A stretch of 64,000 nucleotides of DNA, from the NCBI RefSeq assembly GCF_003722335.1, contig NZ_CP026100.1:2764001-2828000 (forward strand), in the 5' to 3' direction. The stretch's first letter is position 1, and the number at the start of each line of letters is the position of its first letter. The notes beneath the pieces were generated by a model, which made no database searches, was not told the DNA's origin, and was given only the letters and a program-made list of their open reading frames with translations. The position numbers were made by a program, and so were the translations under genes. Source of the stretch: Caulobacter flavus (GTDB lineage Bacteria; Pseudomonadota; Alphaproteobacteria; Caulobacterales; Caulobacteraceae). This document shows, one piece after another, positions 23,968-32,517 of this stretch.

Positions 23968-25302
23968 CTACGACCGCTGATCTTCTCGCGTTTCCGTGAT
24001 CTGGAAGTTCTTCTCGGCATTATCGGCCTCTGCACGGCCCGCCGCCCAGGTGCTGTGCACCAGCCATTCATCTGCCAGGAAGAACTCGCCGCCCAGGGCT
24101 TCGGCGTTCTCGTCAACCAGGCGCTTCTTCATCATGTCTTCGCCGGCGATAGCGATGGCGGCGTTCGAGTAGGGAGGGGGGAGCGAAGTGTCTTGCGGTT
24201 TGAGAACCTCCCAGCGAAATGATCCCCGAGGATAGGCGCTTTGGATCTGGTCGCGACGGGTGAGCGGGCTCTTCGAGAAGCCCACCTTGATGATCCACTT
24301 TCCATCGACAGCAGCGCCGGCTCTGCCAAGGTAGGAGGCGATTTCGCCTTCCAGCTTGAGAATGTACAGATGCTTGGGTCCGTCGCTTTCGCCAACGACA
24401 TAGGGCTCGGCCGACGGCGGTATGGCGCGGCTGGGCGTTATTGCCGTCTCCAACGTCATGATCGAGGCGTCGATCGAACCCGTGGAGCCATAGACAGGCG
24501 TCTCATAGGCTTCCTGTTCAAGGAGCTTGTCGATCTCGGAGGTGGTGATCGCAACTCCGGCAGCTCCGATGAATTGCGGGTCCGCGCTCCCATAGGTCTC
24601 CGGCAAGAGCTCGGCGACGGGGCGCCAGTCTTCAGGGGCGATACGCCAGGCACGAGTGGCGCGTAGCGCGAATAGCCACTTGCCCCGGGATTCCGGGTCG
24701 TTTTCCTTTCGGGCCCAAGCGTCTCCTGAGATGAATTGCTGAGCGTGGCAGGCTTCATGCGAGATCTCCATGACGCCGATGACCTTGCCCCGTTCGTCGG
24801 CGGAGCCCTTGTTCTTGGTGACGTAGATCGCGACCAGGACGCCGGGCTTGGTCTCGCGAAGAAACCGATTGCGTTTGGCTTCGTCGGAGAAGCCGATGCA
24901 GCCCCACCTGTCTGGGTTGAAACCCCAGAATGACGTCAGCCAGGCCTCCCGACCGGACGGCAGGTCGTCTGGGCGCGGCGCCAGATCGTCGACCAAGCGC
25001 CAGTCGAAATCGAAGACCTCATTCTGGGCGGCTTCGATGTCGATGTCGCCCAACACCTTGCGGATGTAGGCCATTGCGTCGTCGGGCGGGTGGCGTTGCC
25101 CCTTCCTCACGAGAATGGTGGTGAGCGGCGGAAGGCCACGATCGGCCAGCATGTGCAGGATCGCATCCAGATGAACGCCGAGCCCGCGACCGTTTGGGTG
25201 TCCCCAGCCGATGGCTTCGCCAACCTGCTGGTAGGTGGCGCGGCTTCCTCTTGAAGCCTTGGCGGCTAGGACGCGGGCGATTTCCAGCCTGATCCCGTTC
25301 AT
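23968..25302 (-). CDS. Putative GIY-YIG/T5orf172-type nuclease with N-terminal wHTH-like and PUA/EVE-like regions
   Basis: This 444-residue protein is not confidently recognised. By eye, residues about 1-60 resemble a winged helix like the DNA-binding part of alkyltransferases (ATYQQVGEAIGW). Residues about 140-200 (VLVAIYVTKNKGSADERGKV, IGVMEISHEACHAQQF) have the look of a PUA/EVE-type modified-base reader. Residues about 335-400 (HLYILKLEGEIA, WIIKVGFSKSPLTRRDQIQS) match the GIY-YIG/T5orf172 pattern of Y-I-L, K-V-G-F-S and Arg. The ATG at 25302 overlaps the upstream gene's stop (ATGA), so the two are translationally coupled. Base composition is lower in G+C than the surroundings (35 of 60 at 24241-24300). 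A modification-dependent restriction enzyme is inferred, not shown. Confidence 0.55.
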   Translation of the reverse strand: MNGIRLEIARVLAAKASRGSRATYQQVGEAIGWGHPNGRGLGVHLDAILHMLADRGLPPLTTILVRKGQRHPPDDAMAYIRKVLGDIDIEAAQNEVFDFDWRLVDDLAPRPDDLPSGREAWLTSFWGFNPDRWGCIGFSDEAKRNRFLRETKPGVLVAIYVTKNKGSADERGKVIGVMEISHEACHAQQFISGDAWARKENDPESRGKWLFALRATRAWRIAPEDWRPVAELLPETYGSADPQFIGAAGVAITTSEIDKLLEQEAYETPVYGSTGSIDASIMTLETAITPSRAIPPSAEPYVVGESDGPKHLYILKLEGEIASYLGRAGAAVDGKWIIKVGFSKSPLTRRDQIQSAYPRGSFRWEVLKPQDTSLPPPYSNAAIAIAGEDMMKKRLVDENAEALGGEFFLADEWLVHSTWAAGRAEADNAEKNFQITETREDQRS

Positions 25303-25871
25303 CTGCGAATCGGCTCGAAGAAAAAGAAAGTGTCGCCCGTATGCTCGCCAGAAGCGGGAAGCTCCCAGGCATAGTCGCATTCCCGAGCAAGTCGCCGAAG
25401 GTTCTCGCGCGACTGCTGGAGGACCGCTCCCTCCTGCCAGTAGAGGGAGACGATGAGCCCCGCGACCCGGAGGTCTGCGGCGCTGGAGCGAAGACGGCGT
25501 GCACAGGCCCTAGCGCCATCCATACCTGTCAGCCAGAGCGCATCGGAGGCGTAGTCGGGCCGGAGCTGTTTGAATTCGAACCCCCAGCTCCTGTCGACAT
25601 CGGTCATCCAGAAATCGCAGCGACCATTGGCGGCCCGACGTCGGTCGGCCTTGTGACCTTTCACCGTGCTGAACTCGGCTATGCCGAGATAGCCTGCCTT
25701 GGCGGCGGCCGCCGCCAAGAGGCTGACGCTGGCCGTCTCGTTGTAGGCGAAGGGGTCGTCTTCGAGGTCTTCGTCAAACTGGGCGACCAGTTTGGAGGCG
25801 GCTTTCAGCCATGCGTTCCAGGATTTGTACTCGGTGGTTCGGCGGTCGCCCGACAGCAGTTTCAGGGCCAT
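25299..25871 (-). CDS. Putative PD-(D/E)XK-like nuclease
   Basis: The 190-residue protein has a pattern consistent with the PD-(D/E)XK fold: Glu45 in the helix FAYNETASVSLLAAAAAKAG, Asp86 in GRCDFWM, and Glu99-x-Lys101 in WGFEFKQ at the right spacing. There is no signal peptide. It is the first gene of a two-gene unit; its stop overlaps the start of the GIY-YIG-like gene by four bases. The pair lies alone between a lipoprotein and the uronate cluster, on DNA of lower G+C than its neighbours, suggesting acquisition by transfer. The nuclease assignment rests only on the residue pattern. Confidence 0.5.
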   Translation of the reverse strand: MALKLLSGDRRTTEYKSWNAWLKAASKLVAQFDEDLEDDPFAYNETASVSLLAAAAAKAGYLGIAEFSTVKGHKADRRRAANGRCDFWMTDVDRSWGFEFKQLRPDYASDALWLTGMDGARACARRLRSSAADLRVAGLIVSLYWQEGAVLQQSRENLRRLARECDYAWELPASGEHTGDTFFFFEPIRR

Positions 25872-26083
25872 GTAAGGAAGCTTTTCTCTCGAAATCTCCC
25901 TTAGGTAGATGTTCTTGTTTCGCCGCAGTCAAGGTTGAGTTTGACGCGCCGTTACGGCAGGGACCACCGCGCCGAGTTCACGCGCATCAATCTCATCCCC
26001 ATCCGCGCCGACACGGTGTCGGTCACGCGAGGGGGAGCGTGAGCTCGGGAATTCTTGTCCAGATTACGCTGACGCCCCAGGCT
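25872..26083. other. Intergenic region with a short possible gene remnant
   Basis: Between the nuclease-like cassette and uxaA there is no full gene. An open plus-strand stretch ending in TGA at 26040-26042 reads RRYGRDHRAEFTRINLIPIR and onward to RGGA. It has no plausible start and could be the 3' end of a gene cut off by insertion of the cassette. It could equally be noise. Confidence 0.3.
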
Positions 26084-27592
26084 CTACAGTGTGACGCCCG
26101 ACTTCCAGATGGCGATCTCGCGCTCGCCGTTGCGCTCGGCCTTGGTCTCCTGGCCCGAGGCGGTGGCCACCACCAGGTCGAGCAGCGAGTCGGCGGCCTG
26201 ATCCATCGTCTGGCCGTCCAGCACCACGCCGGCGTCGAAGTCGATCCACGACGGCTTGCGGGCGGCCAGGGCGCTGTTGGAGGCGATCTTCAGGGTCGGG
26301 GCGGGAAAGCCCAGCGGCGTGCCCCGGCCGGTGGTGAACAGGATCACCGTGGCGCCGGCGGCCGTCAGGGCGGTGGACGACACCGCGTCGTTGCCGGGCG
26401 CTTCCAGCAGGGTAAGGCCGTGCGGACCCACCCGCTCGCCGTAGCGCAGTACCTCGACCAGCGGCGCGCGGCCGCCCTTCTGCACCGCGCCCAGGGACTT
26501 TTCCTCCAGGGTGGTGATGCCGCCGGCGATGTTGCCGGGCGAGGGGTTCTCGTAGATGGGCTGGTGGTTGTCGATGAAGTAGCGCTTGAAGTCGTCGATC
26601 ACCTCGACGGCCTCGTCGAACACTTCCCGAGTTGCAGCCCTTTGCAGCAGCACGTTCTCGGCCCCGAACACCTCGGGGATCTCGGTCAGAACGGGGGTGC
26701 CGCCGGCCGCGGCCACCTTGTCGGCGATGCGGCCGACCAGCGGGTTGGCGGTGACGCCGGAGAAGCCGTCCGAGCCGCCGCACTTGAGGCCCACCACCAG
26801 TTCGGAGATCGGCGCGGGCTCGCGCCTGTCGCGCTCGGCGATGGCGACCAGGGCCTCGATGGCTTCCAGCCCCTGTTCGTACTCGTCCTCGACGAACTGG
26901 GTGGTGAAGCTGCGCAGGCGTTCGGGATCGAGGTCGGGCGCGCTGTCGAGCAGGGCCTTCAGCTGGTTGTTCTCGCAGCCCAGGCCTAGGATCAGCACGC
27001 CGCCGGCGTTGGGATGGGCGGCCAGGCCCGCGATCAGCTGGCGCGTGTGCGAGAGGTCGTCGCCCAGCTGCGAGCAGCCGAACGGGTGGGGGAAGGCGAA
27101 GACGCCGTCGACACGGCCGGCGAAGCGGGCGTTGGCCTTCTCGGCGATGCGGCGGGCGGTGTTGGCCACGCAGCCGACGGTGCACAGCACCCAGATCTCG
27201 TTGCGGGTGCCGACCCGGCCGTTCTTGCGGCGATAGCCCAGGAAGGCGCGCTCGCCGACCTCTTCGGTGTTGTCGATGGCGGCGGGCGCGTAGGCGTAGC
27301 CTTCGACGCCCTCAAGGCGCGTCTCGACATTGTGGACGTGGACGTGGTCGCCGACGGCGATGTCGGTGGTGGCCCGGCCGATCGGCCAGCCGTACTTCAG
27401 CACGTCCCCGCCCTTGGCGACCGGACGGACGGCGATCTTGTGGCCCTTGGGAATGTCGCTCCGCACCCGGATCGGCTGGCCGTGCAGGTCGACGGTTTCG
27501 CCCGCCGCCAGGGGGCGCAGGGCGGTGGCGACGTGGTCGCGCGGATCGACGCCGTGGATCGATTCGCCGGGAAAGGTGGCCGTTTCGCTCAT
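26084..27592 (-). CDS. uxaA: Altronate dehydratase UxaA
   Basis: UxaA dehydrates D-altronate to 2-keto-3-deoxygluconate (KDG) in galacturonate breakdown. The 502-residue protein has the N-terminal SAF domain (PLAAGETVDLHGQPIRVRSD, DIPKGHKIAVRPVAKGGDVL) and the C-terminal dehydratase domain with conserved Cys and His (WVLCTVGCVANTARRI, HPFGCSQLGDD, GLGCENNQ, GLKCGGSDGFSGVTANP). Length is normal. It is divergent from the LacI-family gene, and a TGACACCGGT-type operator (27646-27659) lies in the gap. A mannonate dehydratase is not present in the window. Confidence 0.93.
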   Translation of the reverse strand: MSETATFPGESIHGVDPRDHVATALRPLAAGETVDLHGQPIRVRSDIPKGHKIAVRPVAKGGDVLKYGWPIGRATTDIAVGDHVHVHNVETRLEGVEGYAYAPAAIDNTEEVGERAFLGYRRKNGRVGTRNEIWVLCTVGCVANTARRIAEKANARFAGRVDGVFAFPHPFGCSQLGDDLSHTRQLIAGLAAHPNAGGVLILGLGCENNQLKALLDSAPDLDPERLRSFTTQFVEDEYEQGLEAIEALVAIAERDRREPAPISELVVGLKCGGSDGFSGVTANPLVGRIADKVAAAGGTPVLTEIPEVFGAENVLLQRAATREVFDEAVEVIDDFKRYFIDNHQPIYENPSPGNIAGGITTLEEKSLGAVQKGGRAPLVEVLRYGERVGPHGLTLLEAPGNDAVSSTALTAAGATVILFTTGRGTPLGFPAPTLKIASNSALAARKPSWIDFDAGVVLDGQTMDQAADSLLDLVVATASGQETKAERNGEREIAIWKSGVTL

Positions 27593-27645
27593 CTGGGGTC
27601 TTTGTCTTTGCGACTTTTTGTGTTGCCATCCGGTCCTAAGGGAGT

Positions 27646-27659
27646 GGAAACCGGTGTCA
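27646..27659. promoter_or_regulatory. Probable LacI-family operator in the uxaA/lacI gap
   Basis: GGAAACCGGTGTCA matches the palindrome TGACACCGGTGTCA at 12 of 14 positions, with the core ACCGGT and the right half intact. It lies 54 bases upstream of uxaA and about 95 bases upstream of the regulator start, so it could control both. Confidence 0.65.
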
Positions 27660-27754
27660 AGAGCTTCGCCAGCGCGCTTTTAGCCGCACGATTGGCGACG
27701 CTTTCGACGCTGGAGTATGACAAAAGAAAAGAACGCCCGCCGCATGGAAACGCC

Positions 27755-28837
27755 GTGACCTCGTCCAAGACGCCCAGAAAGTCCGCCGACGAGTCGGATG
27801 TGAACGCCGCGCTGGAAAGCGGCCGCCGCCGCGCCACCATCAACGACATCGCCCGTCTGGCGGGGGTCTCCAAGAAGACCGTCTCGCGGGTCATCAACCA
27901 GTCGCCGTTCGTCCGCGAGGAGACGCGGGTGCGGATCGAGGCGGTGATCGCCGAGTGGGGCTACGCCCCCGATCCCCAGGCCCGGGGCCTGGCGTTCCGC
28001 CGCTCGTTCCTGATCGGCATGATCTACGACAACCCCAACCCGCAGTATGTCGTGAACATGCAGTTGGGCCTGCTGGACGGCATGCGCGGCTCGGGCTTCG
28101 AGCTGGTGGTCCACCCGTGCGACCGCGGCAGCCCCACCTTCCTGCAGGACGTGCGGATGTTCATCGAGCGGCAGAAGCTGTTCGGCGTGATCCTGCCGCC
28201 GTCGGTGTCGGAGGACGAGCGCGTCGCCGACCTGCTGCGCGACATCGGCTGCGAGTACATCCGCATCGCCTCGGTGCCGCTGGACGAGGAAGAGCACATG
28301 ATCGTCGGCCACGACCGGCTGGGCGCCCAGGCGATGGGCGAGCACCTGGTCGGGCTGGGGCACGAACGGATCGGCTTCATCACCGGCCTGCCCAGCTTCC
28401 GCTCGTCGCACGAGCGGCGAGGGGGCTTCGAGGACGCCCTGGCCAAGGCCGGCGTCAAGCTCGACCCGGACTATGTGGTGCAGGGCGCCTACACCTTCGA
28501 ATCGGGCCTGGCCTGCGGCGAGGCGCTGCTGGCCAAGACCCCGCGCCCGACCGCCATCTTCGCCGGCAACGACGAAATGGCCGTCGGCGTGCTGCAGGCC
28601 GCCCGTCGCGCCGGCCTGACGGTTCCGGAAGACCTGACCGTGGTCGGCTTCGACGACTTCCAGATCGCCCAGGCCGTCTGGCCGCCGCTGACCACGATCC
28701 ACATTCCGACGCGGGAAGTGGGGCGGATGGCCGCCGAGAAGCTGATCGCCCGCGAGGGCAGGGAACCGGGAGATCCGTCCACGATCATCCCCTATCTGGT
28801 GACGCGTGAGTCTTCCGCCGCTCCGAAGAAAGTGTAG
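27755..28837 (+). CDS. LacI-family regulator of uronate catabolism
   Basis: The 360-residue repressor has a LacI helix-turn-helix (TINDIARLAGVSKKTVSRVI, with the hinge helix region after it) and a periplasmic-binding-like ligand domain (LIGMIYDNPNPQYVVNMQLG, HDRLGAQAMGEHLVGLGHER, FAGNDEMAVGVLQAARRAGL). It starts at the GTG at 27755; the frame is open far upstream through the uxaA antisense. Position between uxaA and uxaC and the shared operators suggest it senses a uronate or KDG and represses the cluster. The true inducer is unknown. Confidence 0.85.
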   Translation: MTSSKTPRKSADESDVNAALESGRRRATINDIARLAGVSKKTVSRVINQSPFVREETRVRIEAVIAEWGYAPDPQARGLAFRRSFLIGMIYDNPNPQYVVNMQLGLLDGMRGSGFELVVHPCDRGSPTFLQDVRMFIERQKLFGVILPPSVSEDERVADLLRDIGCEYIRIASVPLDEEEHMIVGHDRLGAQAMGEHLVGLGHERIGFITGLPSFRSSHERRGGFEDALAKAGVKLDPDYVVQGAYTFESGLACGEALLAKTPRPTAIFAGNDEMAVGVLQAARRAGLTVPEDLTVVGFDDFQIAQAVWPPLTTIHIPTREVGRMAAEKLIAREGREPGDPSTIIPYLVTRESSAAPKKV

Positions 28838-28872
28838 GGTGCGCGCCGCGCCCTGCACCTTGCACCGAACTT

Positions 28873-28886
28873 TGACACCGGTTACC
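28873..28886 (+). promoter_or_regulatory. Probable LacI-family operator before uxaC
   Basis: TGACACCGGTTACC has the perfect left half TGACACCGGT and a degenerate right half. It is 57 bases upstream of the uxaC ATG, immediately after the regulator gene, a normal place for repression of the uxaC-kduI-kduD operon. Confidence 0.65.
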
Positions 28887-28942
28887 AAGCGCCACGAAGC
28901 GGCCAGCTAGCAGCCGCTGGCGAAGGGACGAGGAGACACGCC

Positions 28943-30397
28943 ATGGCCCGGCCCCTGATTTTGCACGACGATCGTCTGTTCCCGGCCGATCCGACCGTCC
29001 GCGGCATCGCCCGCGAGCTCTATTCGACGGTTGCGGCCCTGCCGATCATCAGCCCGCACGGCCACACCGACCCGGCCTGGTTCGCGACCAACGAGCCGTT
29101 CCGCGACGCCACCGACCTGCTGCTGGCGCCCGATCACTACGTCTTCCGCATGCTCTACAGCCAGGGCGTGGCGCTGGACGACCTGAAGGTGCCGCGCAAG
29201 TCGGGCGTGCCGGCCACCGATCCGCGCGCGGCCTGGAAGCTGTTCGCCCAGAACTTCCACCTGTTCCGCGGCACGCCGTCGTGGATCTGGCTGAACCACG
29301 TGTTCTCCAAGGTGTTCGGCTTCACCGAATTCCTCGGCGAGGACAACGCCGACGCCTATTTTGACGGCATCAACGAGGCGCTCGCCACCGACGCCTTCCG
29401 TCCGCGCGCCCTGTTCGACCGCTTCAACATCGAGACCCTGGCCACCACCGAGGGCCCGCACGATCCGTTGAAGCACCACAAGGCCATCCGCGAGAGCGGG
29501 TGGGGCGGCCACGTCATCACCGCCTATCGCCCCGACGCGGTCATCGACTTCGAGGACGAGCGCGGTCCGCGCGCCTTCGAGCGCTTCGCCGAGGTCTCGG
29601 GCCAGGACGTCTACAGCTGGAAGGGCTATCTCGAAGCCCACCGCATCCGCCGCAAGGCCTTCATCGAGGCCGGCGCCACCTCGTCCGACCACGGACACCC
29701 GACCGCCGCCACCGCCGACCTGACCGACGCCGAATCCGAGGCTCTGTTCGCCGACCTGGTGAAGGGGAACGTGACGCCGCAGAAGGCCGAGCTGTTCCGC
29801 GCTCAGATGCTCACCGAGATGGCCAAGATGAGCCTCGAGGACGGCCTGGTGATGCAGATCCACCCGGGCTCGCACCGCAACCACAACGTGGGCCTGCTGG
29901 AGACCCACGGCCGCGACAAGGGCGCCGACATCCCGGTCCGCACCGAATATGTCGAGGCGCTGAAGCCGCTGCTGACGCGCCTGGGCAACGACCCGCGCCT
30001 GTCGATCATCCTGTTCACCCTGGACGAGACGGTCTACAGCCGCGAACTGGCCCCGCTGGCCGGCCACTATCCCACGCTGAAGCTGGGCCCGTCCTGGTGG
30101 TTCCACGACAGTCCGGAAGGCATGATGCGCTTCCGCGAGCAGGTCACCGAGACCGCCGGCTTCTACAACACCGTCGGCTTCAACGACGACACCCGCGCCT
30201 TCCTGTCGATCCCCGCCCGCCACGATGTCGCCCGTCGCGTCGACAGCGCCTTCCTGGCGCGCATGGTGAGCGAGCACCGCATGGATTTGGTGGAAGCTCA
30301 GGAGCTCATCGTAGACCTGACGTACAATCTGCCTAAGAAGGCCTACAAGCTCGACCAGCCGCGGCCTCTCCCGGCCCCGGCGCTCGCTGCCGAATAA
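28943..30397 (+). CDS. uxaC: Glucuronate/galacturonate isomerase UxaC
   Basis: UxaC isomerises D-glucuronate to D-fructuronate and D-galacturonate to D-tagaturonate, the first cytoplasmic step of hexuronate use. The 484-residue protein has the family N-terminus ([20 protein letters not shown]), the metal-binding-like [12 protein letters not shown], and conserved segments such as [11 protein letters not shown] and [23 protein letters not shown] precedes the ATG. It opens an operon with kduI (25 bases) and kduD, and follows an operator at 28873. Confidence 0.95.
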   Translation: MARPLILHDDRLFPADPTVRGIARELYSTVAALPIISPHGHTDPAWFATNEPFRDATDLLLAPDHYVFRMLYSQGVALDDLKVPRKSGVPATDPRAAWKLFAQNFHLFRGTPSWIWLNHVFSKVFGFTEFLGEDNADAYFDGINEALATDAFRPRALFDRFNIETLATTEGPHDPLKHHKAIRESGWGGHVITAYRPDAVIDFEDERGPRAFERFAEVSGQDVYSWKGYLEAHRIRRKAFIEAGATSSDHGHPTAATADLTDAESEALFADLVKGNVTPQKAELFRAQMLTEMAKMSLEDGLVMQIHPGSHRNHNVGLLETHGRDKGADIPVRTEYVEALKPLLTRLGNDPRLSIILFTLDETVYSRELAPLAGHYPTLKLGPSWWFHDSPEGMMRFREQVTETAGFYNTVGFNDDTRAFLSIPARHDVARRVDSAFLARMVSEHRMDLVEAQELIVDLTYNLPKKAYKLDQPRPLPAPALAAE

Positions 30398-30422
30398 GAA
30401 CACCACTTCCGGAGTAAACTCG

Positions 30423-31265
30423 ATGTTCGCCAAGACCTACCACGCCACCCATCCGGACATGATGTTCGCCGTCAGCAACGACGACCTGCGCGACCGCTAC
30501 CTGATGCAGGACCTCTTCGTCGAAGGCGAGATCGTCCTCAACTACAACCACGCCGAACGCTTCGTGATCGGCGGCGTCGTCGCCACGGGCGCCGTGAAGC
30601 TGCCCGACCAGACCGAACCGGCCTCGGCCGCCGGCCACCCCTTCCTGGAGCGCCGCGAGCTGGGCGTGATCAACGTCGGCGAGACCACCGGCAAGATCAC
30701 CGTCGACGGCGTCGCCTACGACATCGTTCCGCGTGACGGCCTGTACGTCACCATGGGAGCCAAGGACGTGACCTTCGAAGGCGTGAACGGCGAAGCCGCC
30801 CGCTTCTACCTGGTCAGCCTGCCGGCCCACGCTTCGTTCGAAACCAAGAAGCTGGCCTTCGCCGACGCCATCCCGCTGGAGCGCGGCGCTCTTGAGACCA
30901 GCAACGAGCGCACCATCTACCAGTACATCGTTCCGACCACCTGCAAGTCGGCTCAGCTGCTGCTGGGCATGACCGTCCTGAAGCCGGGCAGCGTCTGGAA
31001 CACCATGCCGCCCCACCTGCACGACCGTCGCTCGGAAGCCTACTTCTACTTCGGCCTGGGCGAGAACGACCGCGTATTCCACTACATGGGCGAGCCGGAC
31101 GAGATGCGTCACATCGTGATGGCCAACGAAGAGGCCGTCATGAGCCCGCCGTGGTCGATCCACATGGGTTCGGGCACCGCCAACTACACCTTCATCTGGG
31201 CGATGGGCGGCGAGAACCTCGACTACACCGACATGAACGTGCTGGACATCTGCCAGCTGAAGTAG
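30423..31265 (+). CDS. kduI: 5-keto-4-deoxyuronate isomerase KduI
   Basis: KduI converts 5-keto-4-deoxyuronate, formed from unsaturated uronates released by pectin lyases, to 2,5-diketo-3-deoxygluconate. The 280-residue cupin-type protein shows the metal-binding segment [16 protein letters not shown] with its His/Glu ligands, and [20 protein letters not shown] nearer the C-terminus. It follows uxaC by 25 bases. A family A repeat lies between it and kduD. Its presence indicates pectin-derived oligouronides, not only free hexuronates, are used. Confidence 0.95.
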   Translation: MFAKTYHATHPDMMFAVSNDDLRDRYLMQDLFVEGEIVLNYNHAERFVIGGVVATGAVKLPDQTEPASAAGHPFLERRELGVINVGETTGKITVDGVAYDIVPRDGLYVTMGAKDVTFEGVNGEAARFYLVSLPAHASFETKKLAFADAIPLERGALETSNERTIYQYIVPTTCKSAQLLLGMTVLKPGSVWNTMPPHLHDRRSEAYFYFGLGENDRVFHYMGEPDEMRHIVMANEEAVMSPPWSIHMGSGTANYTFIWAMGGENLDYTDMNVLDICQLK

Positions 31266-31295
31266 GCGTAACACGCCTCCGACCTCGCTCCGGCC

Positions 31296-31391
31296 GTCAT
31301 CCCGGCCGGAGCGCAGCGTAGCCGGGACCCAGGGGCAGCCGCCATGCGCCGGCCCTGGGTCCCGGATCGGCTTTCGGCCGTCCGGGATGAC
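31296..31391. repeat. Palindromic intergenic repeat, family A copy 1
   Basis: The element starts GTCATCCCGGCCGGAGC and ends with its inverse, GTCCGGGATGAC, with an inner GGGACCCAGG / CCTGGGTCCC pair. It lies between kduI and kduD. A near-identical copy is at 51809-51908. It is inserted inside an operon and may be transcribed as a long hairpin. Confidence 0.88.
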
Positions 31392-31421
31392 GACATTTTG
31401 GGATTCAGGAAACTAAGCACC

Positions 31422-32180
31422 ATGGCCAATCCGTTCAGCCTCGAAGGCAAGGTCGCGCTCGTCACCGGCGCCAACACCGGCATCGGGCAGGGGATCGCCA
31501 TCGCGCTCGCTCAGGCCGGCGCCGACATCGCCGCGGCGGGCCGCAGCGAACCGACCGAGACCAAGGCCGCCGTCGAGGCGCTGGGCCGCAAGTTCCTGTC
31601 GGTGAAGGCCGACTTCTCGACCACCGAGCCCGTGCAGCGCGTGGTCGACGAAACCGTCGCCGCCTTCGGCAAGGTCGACATCCTGGTCAACAACGCCGGC
31701 ATCATCCGCCGCGCCGACTCGATCGAATTCTCCGAAGCCGACTGGGACGCGGTGATCGACACCAACCTCAAGGTCGTCTTCTTCCTGACCCAGGCCTTCG
31801 CCAAGCAGGCCCTGGCGCAAGGGACCGGCGCCAAGGTGATCAACATCGCCAGCCTGCTGTCGTTCCAGGGCGGCATCCGCGTGCCGTCGTACACGGCCGC
31901 CAAGTCGGGCCTGGCCGGCCTGACCAAGATCCTGGCCAACGAGTGGGCGACCAAGGGCATCAACGTCAACGCCATCGCGCCGGGCTATTTCGACACCAAC
32001 AACACCGAGGCCCTGCGCGCCGACGCCGACCGCAACGCCTCGATCCTGGCCCGCATCCCGGCTGGCCGCTGGGGCCGTCCGGAAGACCTGGGCGGGGCCG
32101 CCGTGTTCCTGGCCTCTTCGGCCGCCGACTACGTTCAGGGCGTGACCCTGCCGGTCGATGGCGGCTGGCTGGCCCGCTAA
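31422..32180 (+). CDS. kduD: 2-deoxy-D-gluconate 3-dehydrogenase KduD
   Basis: KduD, an NAD-dependent SDR, reduces 2,5-diketo-3-deoxygluconate to KDG, the step after KduI. The 252-residue product begins FSLEGKVALVTGANTGIGQG, with NNAGIIRR, catalytic Ser in IASLLSFQGG and YTAAKSG, and the usual C-terminus (YVQGVTLPVDGGWLAR). The frame is open upstream into the family A repeat, so the ATG at 31422 is preferred. A terminator follows at 32212. It ends the uxaC-kduI-kduD unit. Confidence 0.93.
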   Translation: MANPFSLEGKVALVTGANTGIGQGIAIALAQAGADIAAAGRSEPTETKAAVEALGRKFLSVKADFSTTEPVQRVVDETVAAFGKVDILVNNAGIIRRADSIEFSEADWDAVIDTNLKVVFFLTQAFAKQALAQGTGAKVINIASLLSFQGGIRVPSYTAAKSGLAGLTKILANEWATKGINVNAIAPGYFDTNNTEALRADADRNASILARIPAGRWGRPEDLGGAAVFLASSAADYVQGVTLPVDGGWLAR

Positions 32181-32211
32181 GTCTTGGGCCCTCGGGCCCG
32201 CCGAGCGTTCG

Positions 32212-32243
32212 ATCCCCGCGAAGGCGACTTCGCGGGGATTTTT
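32212..32243 (+). terminator. Rho-independent terminator after kduD
   Basis: A 12-bp stem (ATCCCCGCGAAG / CTTCGCGGGGAT) with a GCGA loop is followed by TTTT. It lies 31 bases after kduD and ends the uxaC-kduI-kduD transcript. Confidence 0.88.
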
Positions 32244-32517
32244 CGTTTCGAGAGGGTGCCTGTTCGCCCAGCGCGCGCATAAAAAGCGCGCCGCTGAACG
32301 ATGGTAGCGCAACCATCGAACGGTCCTGCTTCCCCAAGGCGAAGAAGGGCTGTAGAGCCCGCTTGCTTGATAGTCGGAGCGTGACGGGCGCCAAAACCGC
32401 TCACACTTTTGGCTGTCACGCTCAAGCGTTCGACCGGGCCGGGCTGAACGCGAGAACCGTTAGATCAGTTCTTACAGTCCCTACGTCCACCGCTCTCCCT
32501 GGCGGTGGTGATGGAGC
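32244..32517. other. Intergenic region upstream of ppc
   Basis: No gene was found between the kduD terminator and ppc. The only repeated structure seen is GAACGATGG / AACCATCGAACGG near 32295-32322. A promoter for ppc is expected here but none could be defended. Confidence 0.4.

Noticed and set aside
26041-26070. GAGCTC, GAATTC and CCAGATTACGCT, resembling a polylinker and part of an HA epitope tag sequence
   Set aside because: The order and spacing do not match a known vector, only 12 bases match the tag sequence and it is not preceded by the rest of the tag. Treated as chance.
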